Of a DNA stretch of 64,000 bases, positions 1 through 8,535 are shown in pieces. Position 1 is the first letter of the stretch, and the number at the start of each line of letters is the position of its first letter. The position numbers and the translations under genes were made by a program. The notes below the pieces were generated by a model. The model was not told the DNA's origin. It saw nothing but the letters and a program-made list of their open reading frames with translations, and did no database searches. The DNA comes from Arthrobacter sp. SX1312 (lineage in GTDB: Bacteria; Actinomycetota; Actinomycetes; Actinomycetales; Micrococcaceae), in assembly GCF_002929295.1 (NCBI RefSeq), contig NZ_PJIM01000003.1:372001-436000 (forward strand). Direction: 5' to 3'.

Positions 1-50
1 GCCGCAACCGATTTCCCTGCGGACGAACGGCCTGCCGCGGCGGGGTACGA

Positions 51-88
51 CGACGGCGGGCCACCCCCGGGAGGGCGACCCGCCGTCG
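51..88 (-). terminator. Terminator-like hairpin after the GH13 gene
   Basis: A 10-bp perfect inverted repeat (51-60 with 79-88) lies 15 bases past the stop of the minus-strand glucosidase. Its 18-base loop is itself GC-rich and can pair partly. There is no clear T tract, which is common for actinobacterial terminators. Nothing else is visible in bases 1-102. Confidence 0.55.
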
Positions 89-102
89 GCGCGGAGGACG
101 TG

Positions 103-1818
103 CTAGACGAGCCAGGCCGTCGCGTCGCCCGGCAGCCTGCCGTCCTCGAGCGGCGAGCTGCTCAGCAGCACCGTGCCCGCGGGCAGGTCCACCGGCGTCG
201 ACCCGAAGTTGGTCACGGAGTGCCAGCCGTTCGGGCGCGTGAAGTGGAGCACGTCCGCGGAGGGCTCGTCGACCCACTCGAAGTCCTCCTCGCCCTGCAG
301 CTCGCGGCGCAGCGCGAGCGCACGGCGGTAGAAGCTGAGGTGGGAGGCGGGGTCCGCCTCCTGCACCTCGACGGCGTACTCGCCGAACCACGCCGGCTGC
401 GGCAGGTGCGCACCCTCGAACCCGAAGCCGAAGGACGCGCCGTCCCGCGTCCAGGGCAGCGGCACGCGGCAGCCGTCACGACCCACGTCGACGCCCTTGT
501 TCCGGAAGAACGTGGGATCCTGCCGGTGCTCGTCCGGGATGTCGGCGACCTCGTGCAGGCCGAGCTCCTCGCCCTGGTACAGGTAGGCGGAGCCGGGCAG
601 GGCGAGCATGAGCTGGGAGACGGCGCGGGCACGGCGCTCGCCGAGCGCCGTGTCCAGCGCGGGCTCCTGGCCCCCGCTCATGAGCCAGGCCGAGCCGTCC
701 TGGCCGTCCTCGCTGCCGGCGCCGGCGGGCGGCAGGCCGTAGCGCGTGGCATGCCGGACGACGTCGTGGTTGGAGAAGACCCAGGTCGACGACGCCCCGG
801 AGGAGGTCGCCTCGACGAGGTTCTTGGTGATGATGTCGCGGAACTGGCCGGGATTCCAGTCGGCCTTGAGGAGGTCGAAGTTGAACGCCTGGCCGAGCCC
901 CTCGGGGCTCGCGTAGCGGGCGCGGCGGTCGGCGTGGACCCACGCCTCGGCGACGGCGGTGCGCGGCGGCGTGTACTCGTTGAACACCCGGCGCCATTCG
1001 GCGAAGACCTCGTGGACCTCGTCGCGGTCCCAGAAGGGGTGCTTGCCCTGGTTGTTCCCGCCCTCGGGACCGAGCTCGGCCTTGGAGGGCAGCGGCTCGG
1101 TCATGTCCTTGGTGAGGGCATGGGCCACGTCCACCCGGAAGCCGTCGACGCCGCGGTCGGACCAGAAGCGGAGGGTCGTCAGGAAGTCGTCGCGGACCTC
1201 CCGGTTGTCCCAGTTCAGGTCCGGCTGCTCCCTGGCGAAGATGTGCATGTACCACTGGCCGTCCTCGGTCCGCTCCCAGGCGGGACCGCCGAACACGGAC
1301 TCCCAGTCCGACGGCGGCTCCGAGCCGTCGGGGCCCTTGCCGTCGTGGAAGATGTAGCGGGCGCGGGCGGCGGACCCCCTGGGTGACGCCAGTGCCTCCT
1401 GGAACCACGCGTGGCGGTTGGAGGTGTGGTTGGGGACGATGTCCGCGACGAGCTTGATGCCCGCCGCGTGCAGGGCGGCGACCATCTCGTCGAAGTCCTC
1501 GAGCGTGCCGAGCTTGGGGTCGACGTCGCGATAGTCGTCGACGTCGTACCCGCCGTCGGCGAGCGCGGACGGGTAGAAGGGGCTCAGCCACACGGCGTCC
1601 ACGCCGAGCGACTTCAGGTACGGGATGCGGGACGTGATGCCCCTGAGGTCACCGATGCCGTCGCCGTTGGAATCGGCGAAGCTCCGGGGATAGATCTGGT
1701 AGACGGCGGCCTGGCGCCACCAGTCCGGATCCTGCATGCGCTCCGCGAGCGCCGCGGCGGACGGTTCGGTGGCGGCGTCGACCGCGGAATCGACGTCGGG
1801 ATTGACGGTGGAAGTCAT
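103..1818 (-). CDS. GH13 alpha-glucosidase / oligo-1,6-glucosidase-type enzyme
   Basis: A cytosolic glycoside hydrolase of the alpha-amylase superfamily, expected to release glucose from short alpha-glucosides. The 571-residue product carries the GH13 signatures in order: WWRQAAVYQIYPRSF near residues 34-47, DIVPNH at 126-131, the nucleophile Asp230 in GFRVDVAH, the acid/base Glu291 in VAEAW and SNHD at 349-352. No signal peptide is seen. I chose the ATG at 1818 because GAGAGGCAC lies just upstream and the protein then begins a few residues before the domain. A longer reading from 1929 would run into the start of the divergent regulator. The neighbouring ROK regulator suggests sugar-responsive control. 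Exact substrate (sucrose, isomaltose, trehalulose or maltose) is not decided by the sequence. Confidence 0.93.
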   Translation of the reverse strand: MTSTVNPDVDSAVDAATEPSAAALAERMQDPDWWRQAAVYQIYPRSFADSNGDGIGDLRGITSRIPYLKSLGVDAVWLSPFYPSALADGGYDVDDYRDVDPKLGTLEDFDEMVAALHAAGIKLVADIVPNHTSNRHAWFQEALASPRGSAARARYIFHDGKGPDGSEPPSDWESVFGGPAWERTEDGQWYMHIFAREQPDLNWDNREVRDDFLTTLRFWSDRGVDGFRVDVAHALTKDMTEPLPSKAELGPEGGNNQGKHPFWDRDEVHEVFAEWRRVFNEYTPPRTAVAEAWVHADRRARYASPEGLGQAFNFDLLKADWNPGQFRDIITKNLVEATSSGASSTWVFSNHDVVRHATRYGLPPAGAGSEDGQDGSAWLMSGGQEPALDTALGERRARAVSQLMLALPGSAYLYQGEELGLHEVADIPDEHRQDPTFFRNKGVDVGRDGCRVPLPWTRDGASFGFGFEGAHLPQPAWFGEYAVEVQEADPASHLSFYRRALALRRELQGEEDFEWVDEPSADVLHFTRPNGWHSVTNFGSTPVDLPAGTVLLSSSPLEDGRLPGDATAWLV

Positions 1819-1897
1819 AGGGTGTGCCTCTCTGGTCCTGAAGTGTGGGCACGGACGTGCCGGCACCGCGATGCGTCGGTCGGTACTCCACTCCCGA

Positions 1898-1920
1898 TTA
1901 GTTTTGCGATAGAAAATAAG
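1898..1920. promoter_or_regulatory. AT-rich divergent promoter/operator between glucosidase and ROK gene
   Basis: This is the only AT-rich stretch in the gap between the divergent GH13 and ROK genes. It contains TTTT (1902-1905), seven bases, then AAAA (1913-1916), an imperfect inverted repeat of the sort ROK repressors bind, and TATTTT on the minus strand could serve as a -10. Assignment is by position and composition only. Confidence 0.35.
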
Positions 1921-1958
1921 GGATGTCAAAGGAACGGCGGATGCGGGGAGGTGTTGTG

Positions 1959-3098
1959 GTGGACGCGGTCTCGTCCCTCGCCCCCTCCAGCCCCGCGCGG
2001 GCTCTGGCGCGCGAGGTCCTGATCCGCGGCCCCATCTCCCGCGGGGACCTCGCGACGCGCCTCGGTCTGTCGGTCGCCAGCCTCACCCGCCTGAGCAGGC
2101 CGCTGCTCGACGCCGGCGTGCTCCGCGAATCCGAGGAAGCCGGCGCAGCCTCCATCGGACGCCCCGTCCGGCCCCTCGAGGTCAGCCCGGACGCGCACCG
2201 GTTCGCAGGCGTCAAGCTCACCGGCGACACCGCCTCGGCGGTCGCCACGAACTTCAGGGCCGACGTCGTCGGGGCCGGCGAACGCACGCTGCCGGGCCAT
2301 GCCGTGGAGGACGTGGTCGGCGCCATCGTGGACGCCGTCGCCGACCTCGGCGCGATGGACAGGTTCAGCGGCATCGGCATCAGCATCGGCGGCAGGGTCA
2401 ACGCCGACTCCTCCGTGTTGCGTGCTCCGTTCCTCGGCTGGCGCGACGTCCCCCTCGCCGACCTCGTCCAGCAGCGGACCGGCCTGCCCGTCGTCGTGGA
2501 GAACGACGTCGTCGCCCTCACCATCGCGGAGCAGTGGTTCGGCGCCGGACGCGGCGAGAAGGACTTCGCCGTCCTGACCGTCGGCGCCGGGGTGGGCTAC
2601 GGGCTCGTGATCAACGACGTCGTCATCGCCCCACCCGACGCCGGACTGGGCCTCGTGGGGCACTTTCCGCTCGAACCCGACGGGCCGCGCTGCACGGACG
2701 GCCACCGCGGCTGCTCGTCGGCCGTCCTCACCATCCCGGCCATCCGTTCCCGGTTCGCCGCCTCCACCGGTGACCAGCGCTCCTACGAGGAGGTCCTCGC
2801 CCTCGCGGCCCAGGGGCATCCCGTGGCGGGCGCCGTGGTGGAGTCCGCCGGCGCCGCCCTCGGCCTGCTGGTGTCCGCCGTCGCGAACCTCACGATGGTG
2901 GACCTCGTCATCCTCTCCGGCGAAGGCATGGCCCTCGCCGACGTCGCGGCGCCGTCGCTGCACGCCGCGATCGACGCCCACCGGGACCCGGAGGCGTCCC
3001 CGGTCCGGCTGAGCCGGCAGCCGACCGACTTCGCCCAGTGGGCGCGCGGGGCCGCCGCCGTCGCCATCCAGCGCACCATCCTCGGCACGCTGCGCTGA
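1959..3098 (+). CDS. ROK-family transcriptional regulator
   Basis: A sugar-responsive DNA-binding protein of the ROK (repressor, ORF, kinase) family. The N-terminus has a winged-helix segment (ISRGDLATRLGLSVASLTRL), followed by the actin-like ROK fold with GIGISIGGRVN, VENDV and the GAGVGYGLVIN phosphate loop. A Cys/His-rich segment matching the ROK zinc region (CTDGHRGCSS) is present, which supports a regulator rather than a kinase. The GTG at 1959 is preferred because GGGGAGG (1945-1951) sits 7 bases upstream; in-frame ATGs at 1923 and 1941 would add 12 or 6 residues. It diverges from the GH13 gene and most likely controls it. Confidence 0.88.
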   Translation: MDAVSSLAPSSPARALAREVLIRGPISRGDLATRLGLSVASLTRLSRPLLDAGVLRESEEAGAASIGRPVRPLEVSPDAHRFAGVKLTGDTASAVATNFRADVVGAGERTLPGHAVEDVVGAIVDAVADLGAMDRFSGIGISIGGRVNADSSVLRAPFLGWRDVPLADLVQQRTGLPVVVENDVVALTIAEQWFGAGRGEKDFAVLTVGAGVGYGLVINDVVIAPPDAGLGLVGHFPLEPDGPRCTDGHRGCSSAVLTIPAIRSRFAASTGDQRSYEEVLALAAQGHPVAGAVVESAGAALGLLVSAVANLTMVDLVILSGEGMALADVAAPSLHAAIDAHRDPEASPVRLSRQPTDFAQWARGAAAVAIQRTILGTLR

Positions 3099-3152
3099 CG
3101 CAGGACGCGCCCGGTCCGGAATTATTCAGCACGCTGATGAATTGCACCGGAT

Positions 3153-3818
3153 ATGACTACTATCGCGATCATCGGAGCAGGACGCGGCCTCGGAGCCGCA
3201 GTGGCACGCCGTTTCGGAGCGGAGGGCTTCTCGGTGGCCCTCATCTCCCGGAGCCAGGGCAAGCTCGACGCCCTCGCGGAGGATCTCGGCAAGGAGGGTA
3301 TCCAGGCCCGTGGCTTCGCCGCGGACGTCCGGAACCCCGAATCGATCGCCGCGGCCCTCGAAGCGGCCACCGAGACGCTCGGGCCCATCGAGGTCCTGCA
3401 GTACAGCCCCCTCCCGCAGAAGGACTTCATGCGGCCCGTCCTCGAGACCACCCCGGCGGACCTTAGGGGTCCGGTGGAGTTCTCCATCTACGGCCCTGTG
3501 GCCGCCGTGCACCAGGTCCTGCCCGGGATGCGCTTCCTCGGCGGGAACCGGGGCACCATCCTCTTCATCAACGGCGGCTCGGCCGTGAAGCCCGGGCGCT
3601 CCGTGACCGGCACGTCCGTGGCCTTCGCCGGCCAGGCCGCCTACGCGCAGCTGCTGCACGAGGTGCTCGGCGAGGAAGGCATCCACGTCTCGCAGCTGAT
3701 CATCGGCGGCCGCATCATCGAGGGCGACCCGGAGAAGGACCCGAACGTCCTCGCGGACGTCATCTGGGGTCTCCACGCCCGGCGGGACACCTTCCGCCAC
3801 CAGATCAGCGCCGACTGA
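3153..3818 (+). CDS. SDR-type NAD(P)-binding oxidoreductase with degenerate catalytic motif
   Basis: A 221-residue single-domain Rossmann protein. The N-terminus has the classical nucleotide-binding motif GAGRGLGAAVARRFG, then the Asp-containing FAADVRNPES segment and a Ser in NGGSAV. The expected YxxxK pair is not seen at its usual place, where the sequence reads TSVAFAGQAAYAQLLHE, so classical dehydrogenase chemistry is doubtful. Proteins of this form are common beside ROK or TetR regulators in actinobacteria, usually annotated only as SDR. No Shine-Dalgarno is visible before the ATG. The gap to the next gene is 43 bases, so the two oxidoreductase genes may be co-transcribed. Confidence 0.8.
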   Translation: MTTIAIIGAGRGLGAAVARRFGAEGFSVALISRSQGKLDALAEDLGKEGIQARGFAADVRNPESIAAALEAATETLGPIEVLQYSPLPQKDFMRPVLETTPADLRGPVEFSIYGPVAAVHQVLPGMRFLGGNRGTILFINGGSAVKPGRSVTGTSVAFAGQAAYAQLLHEVLGEEGIHVSQLIIGGRIIEGDPEKDPNVLADVIWGLHARRDTFRHQISAD

Positions 3819-3861
3819 CCCTCGACCGCCCGACGACACCGACAGCCACCGGAGGACCATC

Positions 3862-4707
3862 ATGAAGATCGCACTGCTCGGCGTAGGACGCATGGGCCAC
3901 GAACTCGGCGTGCACCTGCTGCGGGCCGGCCACGAGGTCACGGCTTGGAACCGCACGGCGAGTGCCGTCGACCGCCTGCACGACGCCGGCGCCGCCCGCG
4001 CCGGATCGGCCCGGGAGGCGGCGCAGGACGCCGACGTCGTCATGACGGTGCTCTTCGGACCGGACACGGTCCGCGAGGTGGTGCTCTCCGGGCTCGAGAT
4101 CCCGGCCGAAGCCGTCTGGCTGGACGTCACCACCGTCTCCCCGGAGGACGCCCGCGAGTTCGCCGACTACGCCGCCGCGGCCGGTGTCCGCTACGTCCAC
4201 GGGCCCGTGATCGGCAGCCTCGCCCCGGCGCGGGCGGGCACGCTCGGGGTCCTGCTCGGCGGCGCGGCCGGGGATGTCGACGTCGTCGAGCCCCTCGCCG
4301 CGCTGTGGGGTGACGCCGGGCGCCTGCGCCGTGTGGCGACGCCGTCGGACGCCGCGACCGGCAAGCTGCTCGCGAACCTCGCCCTGGGCGTCACGCTCCA
4401 GGGACTCGTGGAAGCCCTGCGCCTCGGCAGGACCAACGGGCTCGACGCCGCCGCGGTCCTTGACCTGCTGCAGGGCACGGGTCTGGGTGTCATCGCCGGG
4501 ATGAAGGGGCCCGTCATCACCGGGGGCACGTTCGGCGACACCCAGTTCTCCGCCGACCTCCTCGCCAAGGACGCCCGGCTCATGCTGCGCTCCAGCACCG
4601 ATCCCCTGCCCGCGGTGACGGCACTCCTGCAGTCCCTCACCGATGCCCAGCGCGCCGGGGCGGGCGACGACGACATCGCGGTGATCGCGAAGCCCGAGCT
4701 GGGCTGA
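3862..4707 (+). CDS. 3-hydroxyisobutyrate dehydrogenase-like beta-hydroxyacid dehydrogenase
   Basis: A 281-residue NAD(P)-dependent enzyme of the HIBADH / 6-phosphogluconate dehydrogenase superfamily, which oxidises beta-hydroxy acids or reduces the semialdehydes. The Rossmann motif GVGRMG is at the N-terminus with the adenosine-binding WNRT loop. The substrate-loop segment GPVIGSLAPARAGTLGVLLGG follows, and then the catalytic-lysine region GKLLANLALG near residue 170. An excellent ribosome site (GGAGG) precedes the ATG. It follows the SDR gene in the same direction. The substrate cannot be told from the sequence. Confidence 0.85.
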   Translation: MKIALLGVGRMGHELGVHLLRAGHEVTAWNRTASAVDRLHDAGAARAGSAREAAQDADVVMTVLFGPDTVREVVLSGLEIPAEAVWLDVTTVSPEDAREFADYAAAAGVRYVHGPVIGSLAPARAGTLGVLLGGAAGDVDVVEPLAALWGDAGRLRRVATPSDAATGKLLANLALGVTLQGLVEALRLGRTNGLDAAAVLDLLQGTGLGVIAGMKGPVITGGTFGDTQFSADLLAKDARLMLRSSTDPLPAVTALLQSLTDAQRAGAGDDDIAVIAKPELG

Positions 4708-4755
4708 CCGCACCATCCGGCCGGAAAGTGCTGTCTGGAGGGCCGCCGATCTGGG

Positions 4756-4761
4756 TACCGT
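4756..4761 (+). promoter_or_regulatory. Candidate -10 of a leaderless promoter
   Basis: TACCGT matches the actinobacterial TANNNT -10 pattern and ends six bases before the ATG at 4768. No Shine-Dalgarno is present, so transcription may start at the A of the ATG. Confidence 0.35.
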
Positions 4762-4767
4762 GATCGT

Positions 4768-5217
4768 ATGGCTACCCCTGACACGTCCGGTCCCGATTCC
4801 AACCACCAGCGCCCCGACGGCGTCTCCGACCTCACCGTCGAGGCTCTCGGCAAGCTCTCCGAAGCCCTCGAGGTCGTGGAACACGCCCGCGGCCACCTCT
4901 ACGGCTTCCACCGGCTCACCGGCAAGGCGGACCTCAACCTGTCCGAGGCCGAGGAGCTGTTCCGCAAGGCCGGGCACACGGGTCTCGCGGACACGCTCGC
5001 CTCGGAGATCATCGGCCGCAACGTGATCGAGGGCCGGTGGACCTTCCAGATCATGGAGGACTACGACGACAACTACTACTCCGCGTTCAAGTCCTTCGAG
5101 AAGGAGGCGCGTGACGCCCTCGTCGGGGGCAAGCGCCACCTCTTCGAAGCGGAGATGAAGGAGGAGCGCCGCACCCGGGGCAAGGAGCACCACGAGGCGC
5201 TGCCGCCCGAGGCCTGA
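4768..5217 (+). CDS. Conserved hypothetical protein, 149 residues
   Basis: No function can be assigned. The protein is small, acidic and mostly helical in appearance, with no signal peptide, membrane segment or metal motif. It has a disordered start rich in Pro, Ser and Asp, a middle with VEHARGHLYGFHRLTG and a charged tail (EAEMKEERRTRGKEHHEAL). Ribosome-site evidence is poor, which fits a leaderless start. I recall this type of protein as conserved in Micrococcaceae-like actinobacteria, but that is recollection and not evidence in the window. Confidence 0.7.
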   Translation: MATPDTSGPDSNHQRPDGVSDLTVEALGKLSEALEVVEHARGHLYGFHRLTGKADLNLSEAEELFRKAGHTGLADTLASEIIGRNVIEGRWTFQIMEDYDDNYYSAFKSFEKEARDALVGGKRHLFEAEMKEERRTRGKEHHEALPPEA

Positions 5218-5258
5218 GCACCCACCCGGTGGTGTGCGGGTGGCGCCCGTGATCTCAG

Positions 5259-5264
5259 TAGACT
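5259..5264 (+). promoter_or_regulatory. Candidate -10 of a leaderless promoter
   Basis: TAGACT ends six bases before the ATG of the acyl-CoA dehydrogenase-like gene, and there is no Shine-Dalgarno. The same hexamer recurs 7 bases before the starts at 32789 and 43485. Confidence 0.4.
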
Positions 5265-5270
5265 TCGAAC

Positions 5271-6371
5271 ATGCTGCGCTCCGACGATCGATCCCCGACG
5301 ATCCCCTCCCCGGACCGCGCCGAGCGCCAGCACCCCGGAGACCACCCGCTGGACGTCCTCGTCGACCGGGTCGATGCTGCACGGGGCTCTCTCCCGCGCA
5401 CCCTGGCCCTCGCCGGAGAACTGGGCGCCGCGGTGCCCCTGCCGGGATCGGGCAGGACGGCCCTGACCTGGCAGCTCCTCACCACGCTCGCCGCCGCGGA
5501 CCTCACGGTGGCGCGCGTCGTCGAACCCCACCTCGACGCCCTGGCGATCCTCGACCAGGCCGGGATGGGCACTCCCGCCGGACCTGCCGGCCTGCCCGAC
5601 GGCGCCGGGACGTGGGGCGTGTTCGCCGCGGAGGGGCCCGGCGTCGCACTGACCGCGTCGGAGGGGCCGGACGGCACCTGGACCCTCACGGGCGTCAAGC
5701 CCTGGTGCTCCCTCGCCGACCACCTCGACTCCGCGATCGTCACCGCCCACGTGCGCGAGGGGAAGCGCCGGGCCTTCGCCGTGGATCTTCGCGCCGACGG
5801 CGTCACGCCGGAGCCCGCCGACGCCTGGGTCAGCCACGGCCTCGCCGCGGTGACCAGCTGCTCGGTGCGCTTCGACGCCGCCGTGGCCATCCCGGTCGGG
5901 GACGCCGACTGGTACCTCGACCGCGACGGCTTCGCGTGGGGCGGGATCGGCGTCGCGGCCTGCTGGTTCGGGGGCGCCCTCGGCATCGCCCGCACCCTCC
6001 TCGCCGCGTCCCGGCACCGCACCCCCGACCAGATCGCCCTCATGCACCTCGGGCGGGTGGACGCAGCCCTCCACGGGACGCGGACGGCACTCGCCGCCGC
6101 GGCCGACGCCGTCGACGACGGACGCGCGGGCGGGCAGGACGGCGCACTGCTCGCGGCCCGCGTGCGCTCCCTGGCCTTCGACTGCGCGGAACTGGTGCTC
6201 GAGGCGGCGGCCCACGGGCTCGGCCCGGCGCCCCTGGCCTTCGACGAGCACCACGCCGCCCGCGTCGCCGACCTCCACCTCTACCTGCGGCAGCACCATG
6301 CACAGCGTGACGACGCCTCCCTCGGCCGGCGCGTCCTCGAGGGATCGCAGCAGGGCGGTACGGCATGGTGA
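5271..6371 (+). CDS. Acyl-CoA dehydrogenase-like flavoprotein
   Basis: A 366-residue protein with the fold order of acyl-CoA dehydrogenases: an N-terminal helical part (DLTVARVVEPHLDALAIL), a central beta part (GVFAAEGPGVALT, WTLTGVKPWCSLAD) and C-terminal helices. The central TGVKPWCS resembles the usual NG.K.WI.. core. The C-terminal Glu or Arg motifs typical of catabolic enzymes are not obvious, so the substrate may not be an ordinary fatty acyl-CoA. Its stop overlaps the next start by 7 bases, placing it in a translationally coupled set with a deacetylase/methyltransferase and a glycosyltransferase. That context suggests modification of a sugar-linked molecule rather than beta-oxidation. 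Confidence 0.75.
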   Translation: MLRSDDRSPTIPSPDRAERQHPGDHPLDVLVDRVDAARGSLPRTLALAGELGAAVPLPGSGRTALTWQLLTTLAAADLTVARVVEPHLDALAILDQAGMGTPAGPAGLPDGAGTWGVFAAEGPGVALTASEGPDGTWTLTGVKPWCSLADHLDSAIVTAHVREGKRRAFAVDLRADGVTPEPADAWVSHGLAAVTSCSVRFDAAVAIPVGDADWYLDRDGFAWGGIGVAACWFGGALGIARTLLAASRHRTPDQIALMHLGRVDAALHGTRTALAAAADAVDDGRAGGQDGALLAARVRSLAFDCAELVLEAAAHGLGPAPLAFDEHHAARVADLHLYLRQHHAQRDDASLGRRVLEGSQQGGTAW

Positions 6372-7735
6372 GCTTCACGCACGACGGCGAGGGGACGCCG
6401 GAGAGCCACTGGCGCACCTGGGAGCAGGACCGCGAACCGGGCGGCGATCTCCAGGTCGAGGAGCTCTTCGACGGGCGGCTGCCCTCCCGGTTCATCCTCC
6501 TGGCCGCACACCCCGACGACGAGACGCTCGGAGCCGGCGGCCTGCTCTCCCGGCTCGCGCGCGACGGCGTGCGGTGCGACGTCGTCGTCCTCAGTGACGG
6601 CGAGGCGTCCCACCCGTCCTCCCCCACCCACTCACCGCAGCAGCTCGCGGAGCTGCGGCGCAGCGAGGTGACCAACGCCCTGCAGGTCCTGGCCCCGGCC
6701 GCCCGGCTGACCTTCGAGGGCCTGCCCGACGGCGGGATCACGCCGGAGGACGTCGCGGCGGTCCTGACCCGCGAGCTCGGCGACGGCGAGGCCTCCCGCA
6801 CCCTGGTGGCCGCCCCGTGGCGCCACGACGGACACGCCGACCACGACGCCGCGGGCGCCGCCGCGGCACGGTTCTGCAGCGACCGCGCCATCGCGCTACT
6901 CGAGTACCCCATCTGGCTCTGGCACTGGGGAACGGCGGAGGAGCACGCGAAGGAGCTCGCCGACCTGTCGCTGCACCACCTCGGCGCCGACGAGCGCACC
7001 CGCAAGGGCTCCGCCCTCGCCACCCACGTCACCCAGACCCTGCCCCTGTCCGACGCTCCGGGCGATGAGGTCCTGCTGACGGCCGGCGTCCTCGAGCACT
7101 TCAGCCGCAGCTTCGAGTCCTTCTTCGTCAGCGGCGTGCCGTCCGCCTTCGAACGCCTGCACCGCGACCGGGCGGATCCCTGGGAGGTCGCCGAGCGGTT
7201 CTACGAGCAGCGCAAGCGCGCCCTGACCATCGCCAGCCTGCCGCGTCGCCGGTTCTGCCGGACCCTGGAGATCGGCTCGTCCGTCGGAGCACTCACGAAG
7301 GACCTCGCGGCGGTGTCGGACAACCTGCTGGCGCTCGACACCAGCGAGACGGCGGTGCGCCGGACCAACGAGGCGGTCATCATGCATGCCGCCGCCGGCG
7401 CGAGGCTCGCCACCGTCCCGCGGGACTGGCCGCGCGAGGACGGGCCCTTCGACCTGATCGTGCTCTCGGAGACCGGCTACTTCCTGTCCTCGGACCAGCT
7501 CGATGACGTCATCCGGCTCATCGGTGAATCGCTCGACGCCGACGGCGTGCTGGTCCTGTGCCACTGGCGCCACCCCATCGAGGGCTGGGAACTGGACGGG
7601 GACACCGTCCACCAGCGCGTCCGTGACCTGTCGGGCCTTCGCACGCTCTCCCTGCACACCGAGGAGGACTTCCTCCTCGAGGTCTTCGTCCCGGCGCCTG
7701 CCGCCTCCGTCGCCCGGCGCGAGGGCCTGGTGTGA
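6365..7735 (+). CDS. Bifunctional PIG-L deacetylase / NodS-like SAM methyltransferase
   Basis: A 456-residue two-domain fusion. Residues about 40-250 are a PIG-L/LmbE zinc N-deacetylase, with AHPDDE near residue 47 and a later HDGHADHD metal motif; this family removes acetyl groups from N-acetylglucosamine conjugates. Residues about 275-440 are a class I methyltransferase with FYEQRKRA, the SAM loop LEIGSSVGALT and the DLIVLSETGYFL segment, resembling NodS, which N-methylates deacetylated chitooligosaccharides. Deacetylation followed by N-methylation of one amino sugar in a single polypeptide is the natural reading, but the substrate is unknown. It overlaps both neighbours (7 and 4 bases). 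Confidence 0.87.
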   Translation: MVSFTHDGEGTPESHWRTWEQDREPGGDLQVEELFDGRLPSRFILLAAHPDDETLGAGGLLSRLARDGVRCDVVVLSDGEASHPSSPTHSPQQLAELRRSEVTNALQVLAPAARLTFEGLPDGGITPEDVAAVLTRELGDGEASRTLVAAPWRHDGHADHDAAGAAAARFCSDRAIALLEYPIWLWHWGTAEEHAKELADLSLHHLGADERTRKGSALATHVTQTLPLSDAPGDEVLLTAGVLEHFSRSFESFFVSGVPSAFERLHRDRADPWEVAERFYEQRKRALTIASLPRRRFCRTLEIGSSVGALTKDLAAVSDNLLALDTSETAVRRTNEAVIMHAAAGARLATVPRDWPREDGPFDLIVLSETGYFLSSDQLDDVIRLIGESLDADGVLVLCHWRHPIEGWELDGDTVHQRVRDLSGLRTLSLHTEEDFLLEVFVPAPAASVARREGLV

Positions 7736-8418
7736 TCCCGAGCCAGGTGGCCGTCGTCGTCCCCGCCCGCAACGAGGAGGAACGGCTCGCCGCGTGCCTC
7801 GCCTCGCTCGACGCCGCGCGGCTGCACCTCCTCCGCACCGTCCCGCGGATCCTCGTGTCCGTGACCGTGGTCCTCGACCGCTGCACGGACCGGTCGGCCG
7901 TCGAAGCCCGCACGGTACCGGGCATCTCCGTCATCTCGGGCAGCTTCGGCTCCGTGGGCGCGGCCCGCGACGCGGGCGTCGGGTTCGCGCTGGCGAAGTC
8001 CCGCAGCCTGCCCGTCCGCACCTGGATCGCTAACACCGACGCCGACACCGCGGTGCCGCAGGACTGGCTCCTCCAGCACCACCGTCTCGGCAGCGACCAC
8101 GATCTCGTCCTCGGAACGGTCCGACCCACCCTGACCCCCGACAACGGCGAACGGCTGCGGCTGTGGTCCGCCGCCTACGTGCCCGACGACGGTCATCACC
8201 ACGTCCACGGCGCGAATCTGGGGATCAGGGGAAGCACCTACCTGGAACTCGGCGGCTTCGGTCCGTTGGAGCAGGACGAGGACGTCCGTCTCGTGGAGCG
8301 GGCCAAGGCGGCCGGTGCGCGGTGGACCGCCTCCGGAGCGCTGACCGTCACGACGTCGTCGCGCACCGTCGGCCGGGTCCCGGCGGGCTTCTCCACCTAC
8401 CTCGGTCGGCTCGGCTGA
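7732..8418 (+). CDS. Family 2 glycosyltransferase
   Basis: A 228-residue GT-A fold inverting glycosyltransferase. VAVVVPARNEEERLAACL is the N-terminal GT2 signature, NTDADT is the metal-binding DxD and EQDEDVRLVERA resembles the C-terminal ED(V) acceptor motif. No membrane segments are seen, so it is a soluble enzyme. The GTG start overlaps the preceding stop (GTGA). Together with the deacetylase/methyltransferase and the flavoprotein it forms a three-gene cassette that echoes the enzyme types of lipochitooligosaccharide synthesis, although the acceptor and donor are not known. Confidence 0.85.
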   Translation: MIPSQVAVVVPARNEEERLAACLASLDAARLHLLRTVPRILVSVTVVLDRCTDRSAVEARTVPGISVISGSFGSVGAARDAGVGFALAKSRSLPVRTWIANTDADTAVPQDWLLQHHRLGSDHDLVLGTVRPTLTPDNGERLRLWSAAYVPDDGHHHVHGANLGIRGSTYLELGGFGPLEQDEDVRLVERAKAAGARWTASGALTVTTSSRTVGRVPAGFSTYLGRLG

Positions 8419-8535
8419 GGGAACCCGTCGGCGCTTTTCCTGATTGTCCACGGCATCTGTTAGACAAGGGGAGTCACGGACAGGGCCTTTGCATGGGGCG
8501 GGCCGCCGTGGCCGCGTTCTTGGGGGATGAACAAC

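Noticed and set aside
1819-1929. A longer N-terminus of the first GH13 protein from 1929
   Set aside because: The extra residues have no family character, run into the ROK gene start, and a good ribosome site supports the ATG at 1818.
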